In this document: positions 9,002-19,509 of the stretch, one piece after another
How positions within the stretch are numbered: the stretch's first letter is position 1
Layout of the letters: each line of letters begins with the position of its first letter
Source of the DNA: Siphonodentalium dalli
Taxonomy: Eukaryota > Mollusca > Scaphopoda > Gadilida > Siphonodentaliidae
DNA length: 64,000 nucleotides
Assembly: GCA_032622095.1 (NCBI GenBank)
Contig: CP136066.1
Span: 143,931,559 to 143,995,558, forward strand
Reading direction: 5' to 3'
Notes under the pieces: model-generated
What the model saw: the letters and a program-made list of their open reading frames with translations, nothing else
The model's database searches: none
What the model was told of the DNA's origin: nothing
Translations under genes and position numbers: made by a program

Positions 9002-9252
9002 TTAACCATTCCATGACTGGAGCTTCCTGAAATTTTGCGAAAACCCTGTGTCAATGCATTCTCTTACATATGTGAGTCTCCCATATAAGAGAATACATTG
9101 GCCTAACAATATCTACCTTGACCTTGTAAGCCAGTTCAATCTCTTATATATGTGAGGCTTCCTATATGGGAGACTCACACATGTAAGAGAATGCACTGGC
9201 ACAGGATCATTAATGCTGCACCAGCGCAGCTCCAGTCATGAAAGGGTATTAA
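9002..9252 (+). mobile_element. Family C MITE, copy C3
   Basis: TTAACCATTCCATGAC to GTCATGAAAGGGTATTAA. Hairpin 1 has lost much of its loop; hairpin 2 is intact. It lies at the junction of the two duplication units, in plus orientation, unlike C4 at the matching place. Confidence 0.85.
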
Positions 9253-9260
9253 GTTAAAAA

Positions 9261-9873
9261 TCATCTTTTGTTCTTGAAGCCTGTCAAGTCTGAATTTAGT
9301 ATGTCTGACATTTGCAGAACGAGGTACCCAGAGGGTGAATTTAGTGACACTATCCATCACGGCTGGCTAGCGTCACCAAATACACCCTCTGGGGGCATTA
9401 TTCTGCTATGTGAGACCTATAGGATCAGAGTGAAGTTCCCCCATTGAAGTTGGTGTATGTTCACCCACTAGTCACCTTGATTATGCATTTTATCTTCTAC
9501 AAATTAGGGGATATAGAAACTGAACAGAAGGGAAAAGTAACTAAAACAATGTTAATTTGAGACTTTAGATACTTCTCAGAAGATGAGGTCTAAGCAGAAT
9601 GCGGTCCCCCGAGGTTGAATTTGGTGATGCTAGCCTACTGGGGACCTCATTCTGCAAATGTCAGACACACTAGATTGAGACATGTAATATTTTTTGCCCC
9701 TGCCTTAACTTCTGTTTTGTCTTTTGATATGTAACTACCTATGTCTTGGATAGCGTGGGCTCCTATTTTTTGTCAGTGGATTTCACTGTTGCGGTAGGTA
9801 TGTAAAGTTGTAGGTTGGGAGTCAAGTCAAATACCTCAGCTGTATGAGGTTTCTTTGTGAAAAAATACTCAAG
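9261..9873. repeat. Tandem duplication unit 2, containing B2
   Basis: Second copy of 8797-9001, split at 9284/9685 by B2. Shared landmarks: TCTTGGATAGCGTGGGCTCC and ATGAGGTTTCTTTGTG. Confidence 0.85.
9285..9684 (-). mobile_element. Family B MITE, copy B2
   Basis: Begins CAAGTCTGAATTTAGTATG and ends GATTGAGACATG. Left hairpin is good; the right hairpin is shortened (9599-9655). The matching empty site is in duplication unit 1. A clear 10-bp duplication is not visible; the right junction has probably decayed. Confidence 0.8.
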
Positions 9874-10137
9874 TTATCCCTTTCAAGACGAGAGCTGCAT
9901 TGGTGCAGCATTATTTCCTGTGCCAGTGCATTCTCTTATATATGTGAGTCTCCCATAGGGAGCATAGTATATATAAGAGAATCCATTGGCTTACAAGGTC
10001 AAAGTAAATATTATTAGGCCAATGTATTCTCTTATATATGCGAGGCTCCCTGTGGGAGACTCACATATATAAGAGAATGCATTGGCACAGCGTTTTTGCA
10101 AACTTTTCAGGAAGCTCCAGTCAAGAAACATTTATTA
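9874..10137 (-). mobile_element. Family C MITE, copy C4
   Basis: Starts TTATCCCTTTCAAGACG and ends AGTCAAGAAACATTTATTA. Both hairpins present. Flanks AAAAAATACTCAA and AAGTTAAAAATC equal those of C3, yet the orientation is opposite. Confidence 0.8.
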
Positions 10138-10716
10138 TCAAGTTAAAAATCCTTTAGGAGCGTTTGTATGTGCGAACTGTGGGTTTAGTGAATTGGACAG
10201 AGTAATGTTTCAAAATGACATAGCAACAACTAATAAAATGCTATGAATATGAGACATCTGCATGGGTATGACTTCAATTTGCCGATAAACTATCATTATG
10301 CTCACATTAAAGGTCTTTTTGAGTTCAAGACAACTAGCTTCTCTCAATTTTCAACGTATTTTGTTCGCTTGTAAATATTTCTCTCAAAATGTCGGAAAAA
10401 CCAAATTTCAGCATGCCAGATTAACTTTTCAATCCCGTATGACAGCCATAATGATTTTGACAAACTCTCCCCAGAGCACGTGCTCATCGCAATGAAGGTT
10501 CTCAACATCAATTGATTGTGATGACTGTGTACATAACTTGATTATTCTGCTTCCCAGCTGGCATTCACTCCCGGGCTAGATTTTGTCATATAAACACCTC
10601 ATGCGTTGGACTCGGTTAATCGGGCTGGATCGGTCTCAAAGAATAGGACCTTAAGATTTTTTCCTCACTGGGTCACTGACTCAAATTCACTCAATTGAGG
10701 AAAATGTTCTGCAGTT
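10138..10716. other. Unassigned sequence
   Basis: No gene or known repeat recognised. Confidence 0.5.
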
Positions 10717-10909
10717 TTAACTCTTTCATGACAGGAGTTGTGCTGGTGCAGCATTAAAAATCATGGCTTACAAGGTCAAGGTAAATATTATTAGGGCAAT
10801 GCATTCTCATATATGCGAGGCACCCTATGGGAGACTGGCATATATAAGAGAATGCAATGGCACAGGGTTTTCGCAAAATTTCAGGAAGCTCCAGTCATGG
10901 AAGGGTTAC
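10717..10909 (-). mobile_element. Family C MITE, copy C5, single-hairpin derivative
   Basis: TTAACTCTTTCATGAC to TCATGGAAGGGTTA. Hairpin 1 is absent: GCAGCATTAAAAATCATG runs straight into GCTTACAAGGTC. 193 bp instead of about 260. Confidence 0.8.
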
Positions 10910-10984
10910 ATTTTTTACTTGATAAAGCAATAACATCTGCTCTGTGGACATCATCTATTGCCTGGAATAACAGTTAGTAGTAAA

Positions 10985-11070
10985 TGATTGAATGGTTTAC
11001 CTGTTTATTATCTGAACATTTCCTTAGAGATAACTACTCATCAATGAGTATTTAGCATAGAAAGAGTTAA
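10985..11070 (+). mobile_element. Family D right end, fragment
   Basis: TTATTATCTGAACATTTCC, ACTACTCATCAATGAGTA and ATTTAGCATAGAAAGAGTTAA match the D terminus. Its TTAA is shared with the next element. Confidence 0.7.
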
Positions 11071-11306
11071 CCCTTTGAGTGCCAGGTCGATTTTTGTATC
11101 AACCCATATACCCTGTGCCAATGCATTCTCTTATATATGCGAGTCGACCATAGGTCGCCTTGCATATATAAGAGAATGCATTGGCCTAACATTTTTTTTT
11201 TTTTTACAATTTTTTACAATTTTAATAATTTATTCTTATATTCTTTAACAGACTTATTTTGTAGGTTTAGGGCGATGAGATCGGCCCCTGGCACTCAAAG
11301 GGTTAA
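11067..11306. mobile_element. Hybrid MITE: family Q ends with one family C hairpin
   Basis: Ends are TTAACCCTTTGAGTGCCAGG and CCTGGCACTCAAAGGGTTAA, a perfect 20-bp inverted repeat, with Q-specific TTTTTGTATCAACCCATAT just inside. The middle contains one C-type hairpin (about 11109-11177) and then unrelated AT-rich sequence with a T13 run. Confidence 0.75.
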
Positions 11307-11741
11307 CACAAAAAATAACAATGGCAAAAATGTAGTAAAAGCCAAAGCATGGTATTATACAATAAAACAACGCTACAACATTCATTTCTTAATAAATTAA
11401 ATAACCAATACACCTGTTTCCGTTGATAGCTAAATGAATGTTATTTTATATTAAAATATGCAATTATCCTCCGCTACGGGAAGGAAAGCTGTCACTCAAA
11501 GGTGTGAAATTGTGGTGGAAAATCAGCCATTTCCAGGGGGTAATTTTGTCTCATGGTTCCCCATTAGTCAAGTAAAAGAATCTGTTACAGTGAATCTCAT
11601 GTCAGTTTGGGCACAATTCAATTAGATTAAGGTTGAGAGATTTCCATAAACTTGCAGTAAAAGATTGGTAAATGTCACGAGAAAACAATCCAGGGAAAAT
11701 TGCGACATGCTTTTTGAATATAATGAATTGAACAGGGGATA
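11307..11741. other. Unassigned AT-rich sequence
   Basis: No gene or known family recognised. Confidence 0.5.
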
Positions 11742-12700
11742 AAATTCATGGATCTCTGTGCGCCGATACATCGGTCTGTAACAGGAGGATTCAATTTGAG
11801 GAAATGTGCACGAAACTCTGGGGAATACCATATGCATATTCGCCAGGGACAAACCTAGACATTTCAATTGGGAGATGTCACTTCTCCCGTTCGGTTATTA
11901 GGGAGAAGTGGGCTGTTATCAGGGAGAAGTACAGTAATGCCCTAAATAATCAACTCCTTAACCACAGCATAATTTTGGGTAATTTTTCAGGATTTAGACG
12001 GAAATATGGCTTGTTGCCATTCATTGAATGGTAACAAGACATATTTCCGACTAAATTCTGAAAAATTACCCAAAATTCTGCTGTGGTTAAGGAGTCAATT
12101 ATTTAGGGCATTACTGTACACATGTAACAGCTAGTGGCTACAGTTCAATGTACACCTTAATATCACCTTTCAATGATCCAGTAAGTATTATGCTACACAA
12201 GAGCCCATTTGTAGGAGGATTCAATTTTATGAAATGTGCACCAAACACTGGGGAATATCATATGCATCTGCCAGGGACCAAACTAGACACTTCAAATTGG
12301 GAGATATCACTTCTCCCCATTTGGTTATTAGGGAGTCAGAGAAGTGGGCTGTCATCAGGGAGATGTACACATGTAACAGTGGCTGAAATTCAATTTAATA
12401 CACCCTAACATCACATTTCTATGATCCAATAACTATTATGCTACACAAGAGCCCATCTATAAAACCATTATAGTGAGTAAGAACACTATTGTAATCAGTA
12501 AAAATACTTTAAATACATGTATGCTGTTGGGACATATGCGCATACTGGTATATGAGAGAGAAGTCACTTCTCCCTGGGACGAAAATAGGGAGAAGTGGTA
12601 CATTTTAGGGAGAAGTTGTCTCCCTCTAGGCTGTTCCCTGGCATTCGCCCAACGCCTCGAGTGGGCAATTAATCGATTCTGATAACTGAAGCGGAATTTC
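11742..12700 (+). repeat. Family G modular repeat, copy G1, containing MITE A2
   Basis: Two modules (about 11800-12180 and 12228-12430) share GAAATGTGCAC, CTGGGGAATA, ATATGCAT, CCAGGGAC and several GGGAGAAGTG motifs, then GATCCAGTAAGTATTATGCT. A third part (12473-12700) ends with GGAATTTCTAAA. The same sequence lies inverted at 52166-52760 and partly at 25366-25710 and 36230-36330. GGGAGAAGT and its complement recur, giving local palindromes. Short frames of up to 86 codons exist but show no known domain. Confidence 0.75.
11930..12118. mobile_element. Family A fold-back MITE, copy A2, inside G1
   Basis: TA-CAGTAATGCCCTAAATAATC to its complement then TA. The second G module reads GGGAGATGTACACATG without interruption, so the insertion duplicated TA. 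Arms are shortened around the centre (about 12024-12027). Confidence 0.85.
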
Positions 12701-13093
12701 TAAAAATGTTGTTGTAGTTGGAATCTGATTATATGGGGACCATCGAATCGGATTGAGTACCTTTAAATCGTTTGAATTTCCAATTGTGAGGTAATGAGAT
12801 TTCTGTGGGGGTGAATACCTCAGCACCATCTTAATATTACAAGAATAAAAATCGCTGTTTTGCCTGGAGAGTTGCGAATATTTTTATTGTGTACACTGTT
12901 TGACCATTTAATCAATCCGATCGGAATTTAGGATGAAATCGCGATACAACAATGACATATTAATTCATTAAGGAAATAACTCCTGTCAATATTTGATGAG
13001 CAAGCAACGTGCATTGTGGTTGTCAGTGGTTCTCGTTCTTCTTGTCAAGCCAGACACACTTCAGTGTTTTTATCCTCCATTGATTGTTTCGTG
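12701..13093. other. Unassigned sequence
   Basis: No gene or known family recognised. Confidence 0.5.
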
Positions 13094-13350
13094 TTGAGTG
13101 CTTGAATCAATCGGATTTATTATTGTGCGATCACTAGTGGCCATCAGGAAGAGAGGCTAGTCAATCAAATCTCATAAATCTCAACAGGCGACTCGACTCG
13201 GGGCACTGGAAAGCACCAAGATAACTGGGTTGATCATCTTGAGATAACTGGGTTGATCATCTTGAGAAGGGCCAGATTATTAAACACCGTGAAAAATACG
13301 AACATTTGGCCCTGGATTAACTTTAATGCCAGTGACGATTAAGCATTGAA
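13094..13350. repeat. Local duplication unit 1 (paired with 13762-13905)
   Basis: GCTTGAATCAATC, ACTAGTGGCCATCAGGAAG and ATCTCATAAATCTCAACAGG recur after B3. It contains a 23-bp direct tandem repeat (GATAACTGGGTTGATCATCT) at 13219-13264. Confidence 0.8.
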
Positions 13351-13761
13351 ATCGTGTCTGACATTTGCAGAATGAGGTCACCAGAGGGTGAATTTAGTTA
13401 CGCTATCTCGCACGGTGGGCTATATAGCATCACCAAGTTCACCCTCTGGGAACCTGATTCTGCTTAGGCCTCAAGTGCTATGGGAGATCTAGGATCAGAT
13501 TGAAGTTCCTCAAATGAAGTTTATGATGTTCAACCATAAGTCACCTCGATTATGCATTTTATCTCCAAATTAGGGGATGAAACATTCAAGAAGAGAAAAA
13601 GTAACTAAAAATAATGTTAATTTTGAGACTATATATTTCCCAGAAGATGAGGCCTAAGCAGAATGAGGTCACTAGAGGGTGAATTTGGTGGGATAGAATC
13701 ACTAAATTCCCCCTCTGGGGACCTCATTCTGCAAATGACAAACACACTATTTGCAGGCTTG
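13351..13761 (-). mobile_element. Family B MITE, copy B3
   Basis: Two terminal hairpins; the second is shortened near GGTGGGATAGAATC. Right end is TTGCAGGCTTG; the left CAAGCC end is lost. It separates the two duplication units. Confidence 0.8.
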
Positions 13762-13905
13762 CTTGAATCAATCCGATAGGGATTACTAGTGGCCATCAGG
13801 AAGAGACGCTTGCCAATAAAATCTCATAAATCTCAACAGGCGACTCAGAGCACTGGAAAGAACCACAATAACTGGGTAGATCATCTGGAGAAGGGCCTAT
13901 GTCAG
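13762..13905. repeat. Local duplication unit 2
   Basis: Second copy of 13094-13275, ending GAGAAGGGCC in both. It lacks the second GATAACTGGGT copy. Confidence 0.8.
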
Positions 13906-14079
13906 GTCAGAGTAACACAATAAATAATTATATAAGAAATGTCACTCAGCAGTGACTATATCCGAGTGACAATGGATTGACTATGCCCCTAATATGAAGC
14001 AACTCATCAGCGAATTTATAACCTGACCTCCAATAAATTTGTAATGTTGCATTTGAATATAATACCCCCATACTTTCAT

Positions 14080-14502
14080 TTAGAGCACAATCCCATTGTT
14101 ACAATCGTTCCCTGATTTTTGGTATAAAGCACACCAATTCCCAAGGCTGGCGAAGGAATAGTTCAGTGATTATCCCATTGTTAGGCACACGTAACTCATA
14201 ACAGACAAATCGCACGGGTGCTTCAAAGTGGGACCAGTCCGTGTTGTTTCGGACATATCTATTCACATTCAATGGCGATCAGTTCATGTTAATCACGTTG
14301 TTGGGCATGGCTCACCGGCTATTGTGTCCAATAACGGCCAGCACGGATTGTTTGTCGTGGTCAAAACACACTCAACGGCACATTTCCAGTTGATTGCTGC
14401 ATTTATATGTGGGATCAATTTAATACGCGAATAGTTCTTTACCAGAATAAATCTCATCTTCGACTCGATTGATTCTGGTAAAGAACAATTCTTGTGCTTT
14501 AA
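14080..14502 (+). mobile_element. Family P element, copy P1
   Basis: Ends TTAGAGCACAATC and TTCTTGTGCTTTAA form a short inverted repeat. An internal hairpin pairs GTTCTTTACCAGAAT with ATTCTGGTAAAGAAC (14431-14486). The other copy, inverted, is 31594-32032. The frame of 68 codons inside is probably not a gene. Confidence 0.7.
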
Positions 14503-14739
14503 CCCTTACGAAAAACTTAACAGATTTTGTATCGAGAGAAAGACCTTAACCTGTGATCTTCAACGATTGGAAAAAAATTATGAAAATTTCCCCCTTGATT
14601 AACTTCAGTGCCAGTGATGATTGTATGCTCATTGGATATTCTAAGCTGAATATAAATAAAGTTTTTTTATAATAACTATCAAAAGTTAATTGGCCTATGC
14701 ATATGAAAGGGTGAAATACATGGGCCTATATTGATCAGA

Positions 14740-14935
14740 TTTATGGTACTGGCGTATATATATATCAGATTTATTGAGGCACAAACTCAGTATGAGTGTC
14801 CATTGCTTCAAATATGCTTGCTTTAGTGAGTGTGAAAAATTCTCATTTCTTATTGAAATGGCAATGCATCGATCAGAATGGCACTTTGAGATGATCGTAT
14901 CCACGACCTAACCACCTCGGCTATGGGTACATCCT
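14740..14935 (-). mobile_element. tRNA-derived SINE candidate, copy 2
   Basis: Minus-strand A-box-like TAGCCGAGGTGG at 14923-14912 and the body CATTCTGATCGATGCATTG then AATAAGAAATGAGAATTT. No convincing B box, so the head is degraded or partial. Confidence 0.45.
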
Positions 14936-15084
14936 TAAAAAGAGAGCCCTTTAATTGAGAGTTGGGAAGTATATCAGTCTGAACATGGGTTCAAATATTG
15001 ACACAGAACAGATCAAAGAACAGCACAAATGCACTTCCTCCAAAATTATATCTTTGACCATACGATTTAATACTGGAACTGGTG

Positions 15085-15300
15085 TACAGTAATGCTCTAA
15101 TTAATCGACTCCTTAACCACAGAAGAATTATGGGTAACTTTTCAGGATTTAGTCGGAAATATGGCTTGTTGCCATTCATCGGAAAGTTCTCGGGGAGAGC
15201 TTTCCGATGAATGGCACCAAGCCATATTTCCGACTAAATCCTGAAAAGTTACCCATAATTCTGCTGGGGTTAAGGAGTCGATTATTAGACCATTACTGTA
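15085..15300. mobile_element. Family A fold-back MITE, copy A3
   Basis: TA-CAGTAATGCTC to CATTACTG-TA, arms of about 95 bp about the centre GAAAGTTCTCGGGGAGAGCTTTC (two pieces). Confidence 0.85.
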
Positions 15301-15890
15301 TATATTTTAAGGGAATTAGGGTTGACCTCCATGCAATGAAGACTGTTGCTCTTGATCTTTCCTTATATGGTATACAACAGTTTTTTTGTTCTGTTGAAAA
15401 AAATGATATTCGATATAAATATTAATAGAGAAAAAAATAACAAATTTTATGGTTTTCCTTCTGATTCTTATCAATTTATATTCATGACTGCAAATCAGCT
15501 TATGGATGAATCGGTCACTGTGCATAGCGTGTTGTAGATTGAATTGGAAATCAGAGGGACAAATCACATATGTACTCATTAATATGTCAATATTTGATCA
15601 ACTCGCATCATGCACAGTGGGTGCTAGAAATCCTTATAGTTTTTCAATCCCTTGACACATCCTGTCCCCTACTTCCTAAATATAAATAGTTGTGTGTTCA
15701 CGAACTGTTGACATTTGTATTAACCTAAAACTTTTGTTTCGTCCCATGATAATTCTATCCTTGATTTCTGTTATACAAATTAATAGGTTGTTGGATTGAA
15801 TTTTGTATCAATAAATTGCCATTACATTGTATTTATCACCAGGTGCAGTAGTACTTTGTAGTAAGTGTTTAGAAATTGGTGTTGATTTTG
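15301..15890. other. Unassigned AT-rich sequence
   Basis: No gene or known family recognised; runs of A and T are common. Confidence 0.5.
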
Positions 15891-15894
15891 TTGA

Positions 15895-16190
15895 ATTCCA
15901 GAGACAACAGATGCAAGCTGGTCTGACATTTTTGGTGAAAATTGTCCTTAGAAAAAGGTGTGGGGGGGGGGGGGTGGAAATGACATTATTTTTTCCAATT
16001 ATAAAAAGAAAGAAATTTAAATCGGAACCCAAATTCAAACTTGACCTGTATTTTGTGATAGTAAACCCACATACCAAATTTCATTCATTCAGTTCAGACT
16101 TACTAAAGTTATCATCCATGAAATGAAAAAAGTGAACGGAAGAATGATAGGTGGACGACGGACGGATGGATGAACGGACAGATAACCAAC
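15895..16190 (+). repeat. Family J repeat with ACGG-rich tail
   Basis: AAATTCAAACTTGACCTGTA, TTTTGTGATAGTAAACCC and CTTACTAAAGTTATCATCC match two tandem copies at 48440-48800. It ends in GACGGACGGATGG. Contains a run of 13 G (about 15962-15974). J copies near 48 kb carry the GGGC-GTAACTC core. Confidence 0.65.
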
Positions 16191-16643
16191 AATATAATAG
16201 GTCCATTTATTTTTCAAAATGGGCATATAAAAACCAGGCAAGAGTTACCTATTCAACCTTTATCAGCTGAGGCTCTGGCAACATCTGCAGAAAAGATCCT
16301 TGAATCGAAACCAATCTATGAAGATGCCAATTACTTCATTTACACAAAACATACTAAGAATCTGCAGAATAAATCACAATATTGAACTGAAGCATATAAA
16401 ATGAGCACTTGATATTTTTGTTTTTTCTAGGTGTATACACATATTAAGCTATAAAGCACACTTGATATTGTTGAATAATGCACGATAAAACATTCTTTTT
16501 TTCCTAATGGTCACAGATATAATACGCTAAACGTACCCAACAGATAGGCTGAAGAAACAGATGGTAGACTGCGTGAGGTTTCAAGGTTTCAGGGAGGAAA
16601 CCAGGGAGTCGCTAGCTGAGTGGAAAATAGATCGCATTCTGAA
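16191..16643. other. Unassigned sequence
   Basis: No gene or known family recognised. Confidence 0.5.
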
Positions 16644-16882
16644 TTAACCCTTTCGATACTAAATTGATTCTCCCATCGGTTATAAAAGTATACAATGGAA
16701 TAGTCTACTATTCATTTGGAGGGATGTTAAGGATATATGAGCAGAAGACAGCTAGATGATATGATCATAATACAAGTGCAGAATAATTCATATTCATTGG
16801 TTGGAAATGTTTGGATAATATAGTTCAACAAATGGCTTATGGAACTACTCATCAATGAGTGTTTAGTAAAGAAAAGGTTTAA
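16644..16882 (+). mobile_element. Family D MITE, copy D1
   Basis: TTAACCCTTTCGATACTAAA to TTTAGTAAAGAAAAGGTTTAA. Interior landmarks ATTGGAATAGTCTA, GAGGGATGTTAAGG and GTTCAACAAATGG. TTAA ends suggest piggyBac-like. Confidence 0.8.
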
Positions 16883-16967
16883 GGTCACAATGAGGTGACC
16901 AATTTTTCGACACTCACAGAAATCTCAGTATGTCACAGTTAGATAACAAAATTGCCAAAAAATTGAA

Positions 16968-17318
16968 TTAAAGACATATTATGGACTTGTTCATGTGCGT
17001 GAGTAAAACTGATAAGTTAGTATGCAGGTGCTATGTCAACTGGAGGAATGTAGCATTCTAATAACATGGCCGAAAATATCAAGCAAATCAACTGTACTGC
17101 TCCATAGAAATTATCATCTCAACTGCGCTCATTTGTAAATATTTACTTCTCGTTTCGGGATGCATCTATCGGCAACAAACTAACGAAAATGATTTTGTCA
17201 TCGAGAGTCACTGCATTGAATTAATTTGGTTATAATATTTGTAAAAATAACTACTTTGAGCAAGATTATTCTCCATTTCTATTTGCTCATCCTACCGGAG
17301 TGTTTCATATCACTTTAA
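16968..17318 (+). mobile_element. Family F MITE, copy F1
   Basis: Starts TTAAAGACATATTATGG and ends TTTCATATCACTTTAA (short inverted TTAAAG ends). Landmarks AACTGGAGGAATGTAGC and TTCGGGATGCATC. Seven copies in the window. Confidence 0.8.
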
Positions 17319-17399
17319 ATATCGTGACCTACAACACCTAATGGTTTATTGGTGGAAGTAGATCATTATTTATGGTGAAAATTATTTTGAAAACCAGGA

Positions 17400-17622
17400 A
17401 CGTCATAGTATACATTGGAATGGTCTATTATTAATTTTGAGGGGTGTTCGGGTAAAAAAAAAAAATATATGACAAGAGAGAAAAACTGATAAATATAAGA
17501 GCAGAATTATTCATATTCAATGGTGGGAAATGTTCAGATAATAAGTTCAACAAACAACCTATGGTCTGAACAATTCCTAAGGGAATTACTCGGCAATAAG
17601 TATTTAGTACAGAAAGCGTTAA
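17400..17622 (+). mobile_element. Family D MITE, copy D2, left end decayed
   Basis: ATACATTGGAATGGTCTATT, GGTGGGAAATGTTCAGATAA and ATTTAGTACAGAAAGCGTTAA. The left TTAA end is not recognisable. Confidence 0.7.
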
Positions 17623-18041
17623 CAGCCGGCAATTGCGGATAGGATATCAGTGAAATATAATAATCATTCTGCACATCTCGTCAACAGAATACTAGCTTCT
17701 ATCATGCCAATTATCGGCAGATATATATTTCATCAAAAAACAACACTGCCAGAGAATGAGAGAAACAGATGGCAGCAAACCATGCTATTATTTTTGATAA
17801 ATAGCTTTATTCCTGCGGTAGATGGAACGGGTGTACTGACCACCAACAATACATATGATACTGATCACCACAGAAAAAAATATGACAAACTGACCATCAA
17901 TATATACTGACCACCCAGAAACAAAATATTTAAGGAGGCGTAAATTTTCAAAAAAATCTCAATTTCAAAAACATTTCAGCCTGTAATTTAAAATGTTTTG
18001 GTGGGTTTCAACCTGTCAATTACCAAGACTGGCATGTTATT
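17623..18041. other. Unassigned AT-rich sequence
   Basis: No gene or known family recognised. Confidence 0.5.
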
Positions 18042-18128
18042 TTAACCCTTCCATGACTAGAGCTTCCTGAAATTTTGTGAAAACCATGTGCCAATGCATT
18101 CTCTTATATATGCGAGTCTCCCATAGGA
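18042..18128 (+). mobile_element. Family C fragment, copy C7
   Basis: TTAACCCTTCCATGACTAGA through the first arm of hairpin 1 (GCGAGTCTCCCATAGG), then a sharp break into family S. The remainder is deleted. Confidence 0.75.
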
Positions 18129-18690
18129 GAAGCTTGTACAGAAAAAAAGATGGACGGACCCAAAACTGTGGTAAAAATCATTGTTCCGAACCCATATTCG
18201 AAGAAACTTCCGGAAAATATCCTAACTTGATAGCATCCACAAAAAAAAAATCCCAAAATTTTCTAAGTCAAAATAAGTCGAAAATGAAGTATAATGTTAG
18301 GAAAAACAGTCCGAGCCAACCCTGAGCCACATCATGTAGAGAGGGTGTTGTGAGAAGCATGTATACCAAAAATTATTGAAATCGGTTCATATTTGTTAAA
18401 GTTATTAAGTCGGACAGAATTTTCTAAGTCAAAATAAGTCGAAAAGTAAGACGTAACTTAAAAAAAAGAAAGTCGGACCGCACCGCAATTAGCATCATGC
18501 GGAGATTGCATACAAAAAATTATTGAAATTGGGTCATAGTTGTTCGAGTTATGAGGTCGGACAGACGGACGGATGGACGGACACACGGAGGGAGAAAGTG
18601 TGACGGACGGCTCGACAGATGAACAGACGGACGGACGGACAGCCGCAGTCAATCCAGTATACCCCCCATTTTATATGGGGGTATAATTAG
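18129..18690 (+). repeat. Family S repeat with ACGG minisatellite and hairpin end
   Basis: Two partial modules share AAAAATTATTGAAAT, GGTCATAGTTGTT-like text and AGTCGGAC. An ACGGACGG tract follows at 18557-18640. It closes with AGTCAATCCAGTATACCCCC, where TATACCCCC pairs with GGGGGTATA. A relative lies at 47975-48320. Confidence 0.6.
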
Positions 18691-19424
18691 ACTGTGTTTC
18701 ATTTCAATCAATTTCCGGTTTAAAATTAGTTCAAACCAGAGAAATCGAGCAAATGCACAGCGAACAATGCTTTGCTTGACCAATGAATAGCTTCCTGCAA
18801 ATTCAATTAATATTCACTTATTCATACAAGCCTCATCCGCGGTATTTGACTGCAATCTCCTGGAGTTATCGAGTAAACTACATCGCGTATCTTAACTGAC
18901 CGAACATCGTATGTTCAAAATCAAAACTAATGTATGTTTATTCATAATTGGGAAATGATCAGACAGAACAAGTATACATAATAGAATTGTATATGGAAAG
19001 ATAGTGAAAAAAATAGTATTTTCTCCTAACCTATGGTTATTACGTCACGTGCCAAATAAGATCATTACAATTTTGAGTAATTGTATAGTAAATGTCAAGC
19101 ACATATTCTAAATAAAGAGATGATGCAACATGACTGCGGTACAGCTCAATAATATTTATTATAGCGTGCTTATCGCTATATTTTCAATACATTGTTATTT
19201 ATTATATAGCATCTGAATGGCGAAAATTGTATTCTGCATGTATAGTGAAGCAAACCTTGAAACGAGCATTTTATTGCACGGAAATTTGTTAGAGGAAGAG
19301 TGACTACTCTTGCATGTTTACATGACCTCAGGTGCACGTGTGTAGATCTATATGTGTGTATCACAATGATAAACATTGCCTTATGAATGAGTTTTCACAA
19401 AAAAGGGAACCCCCCCTTCATCTC
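18691..19424. other. Unassigned sequence
   Basis: No gene or known family recognised. Confidence 0.5.
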
Positions 19425-19509
19425 TTAACCCTTTCAGTGCCAAGTCCGATTTTTGTATCAACCCATATTTCCTTGATACAAAAATCGGACTTGGCACTGA
19501 AAGGGTTAA
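19425..19509. mobile_element. Family Q snap-back MITE, 85 bp, perfect 37-bp arms
   Basis: TTAACCCTTTCAGTGCCAAG begins a 37-bp arm that is exactly complementary to the last 37 bases, with an 11-base loop. TTAA at both ends fits a piggyBac-like target. The absence of mismatches suggests recent origin or repair by conversion. Confidence 0.9.

Noticed and set aside
12473-12682. 69-codon frame similar to one at 52178-52405
   Set aside because: The similarity comes from the G1/G2 repeat copies, whose other frames are equally similar; the frames diverge at their ends and show no domain.
14900-15000. GGGTTCAAATATTGA on the plus strand as the B box of SINE copy 2
   Set aside because: It is on the opposite strand to the A box, so it cannot belong to the same tRNA-like head.
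18557-18640. ACGG-rich tract as a telomere-like repeat
   Set aside because: Unit is ACGG/GACGGATGG and irregular, not TTAGGG or a known telomeric variant; it is the tail of family S.
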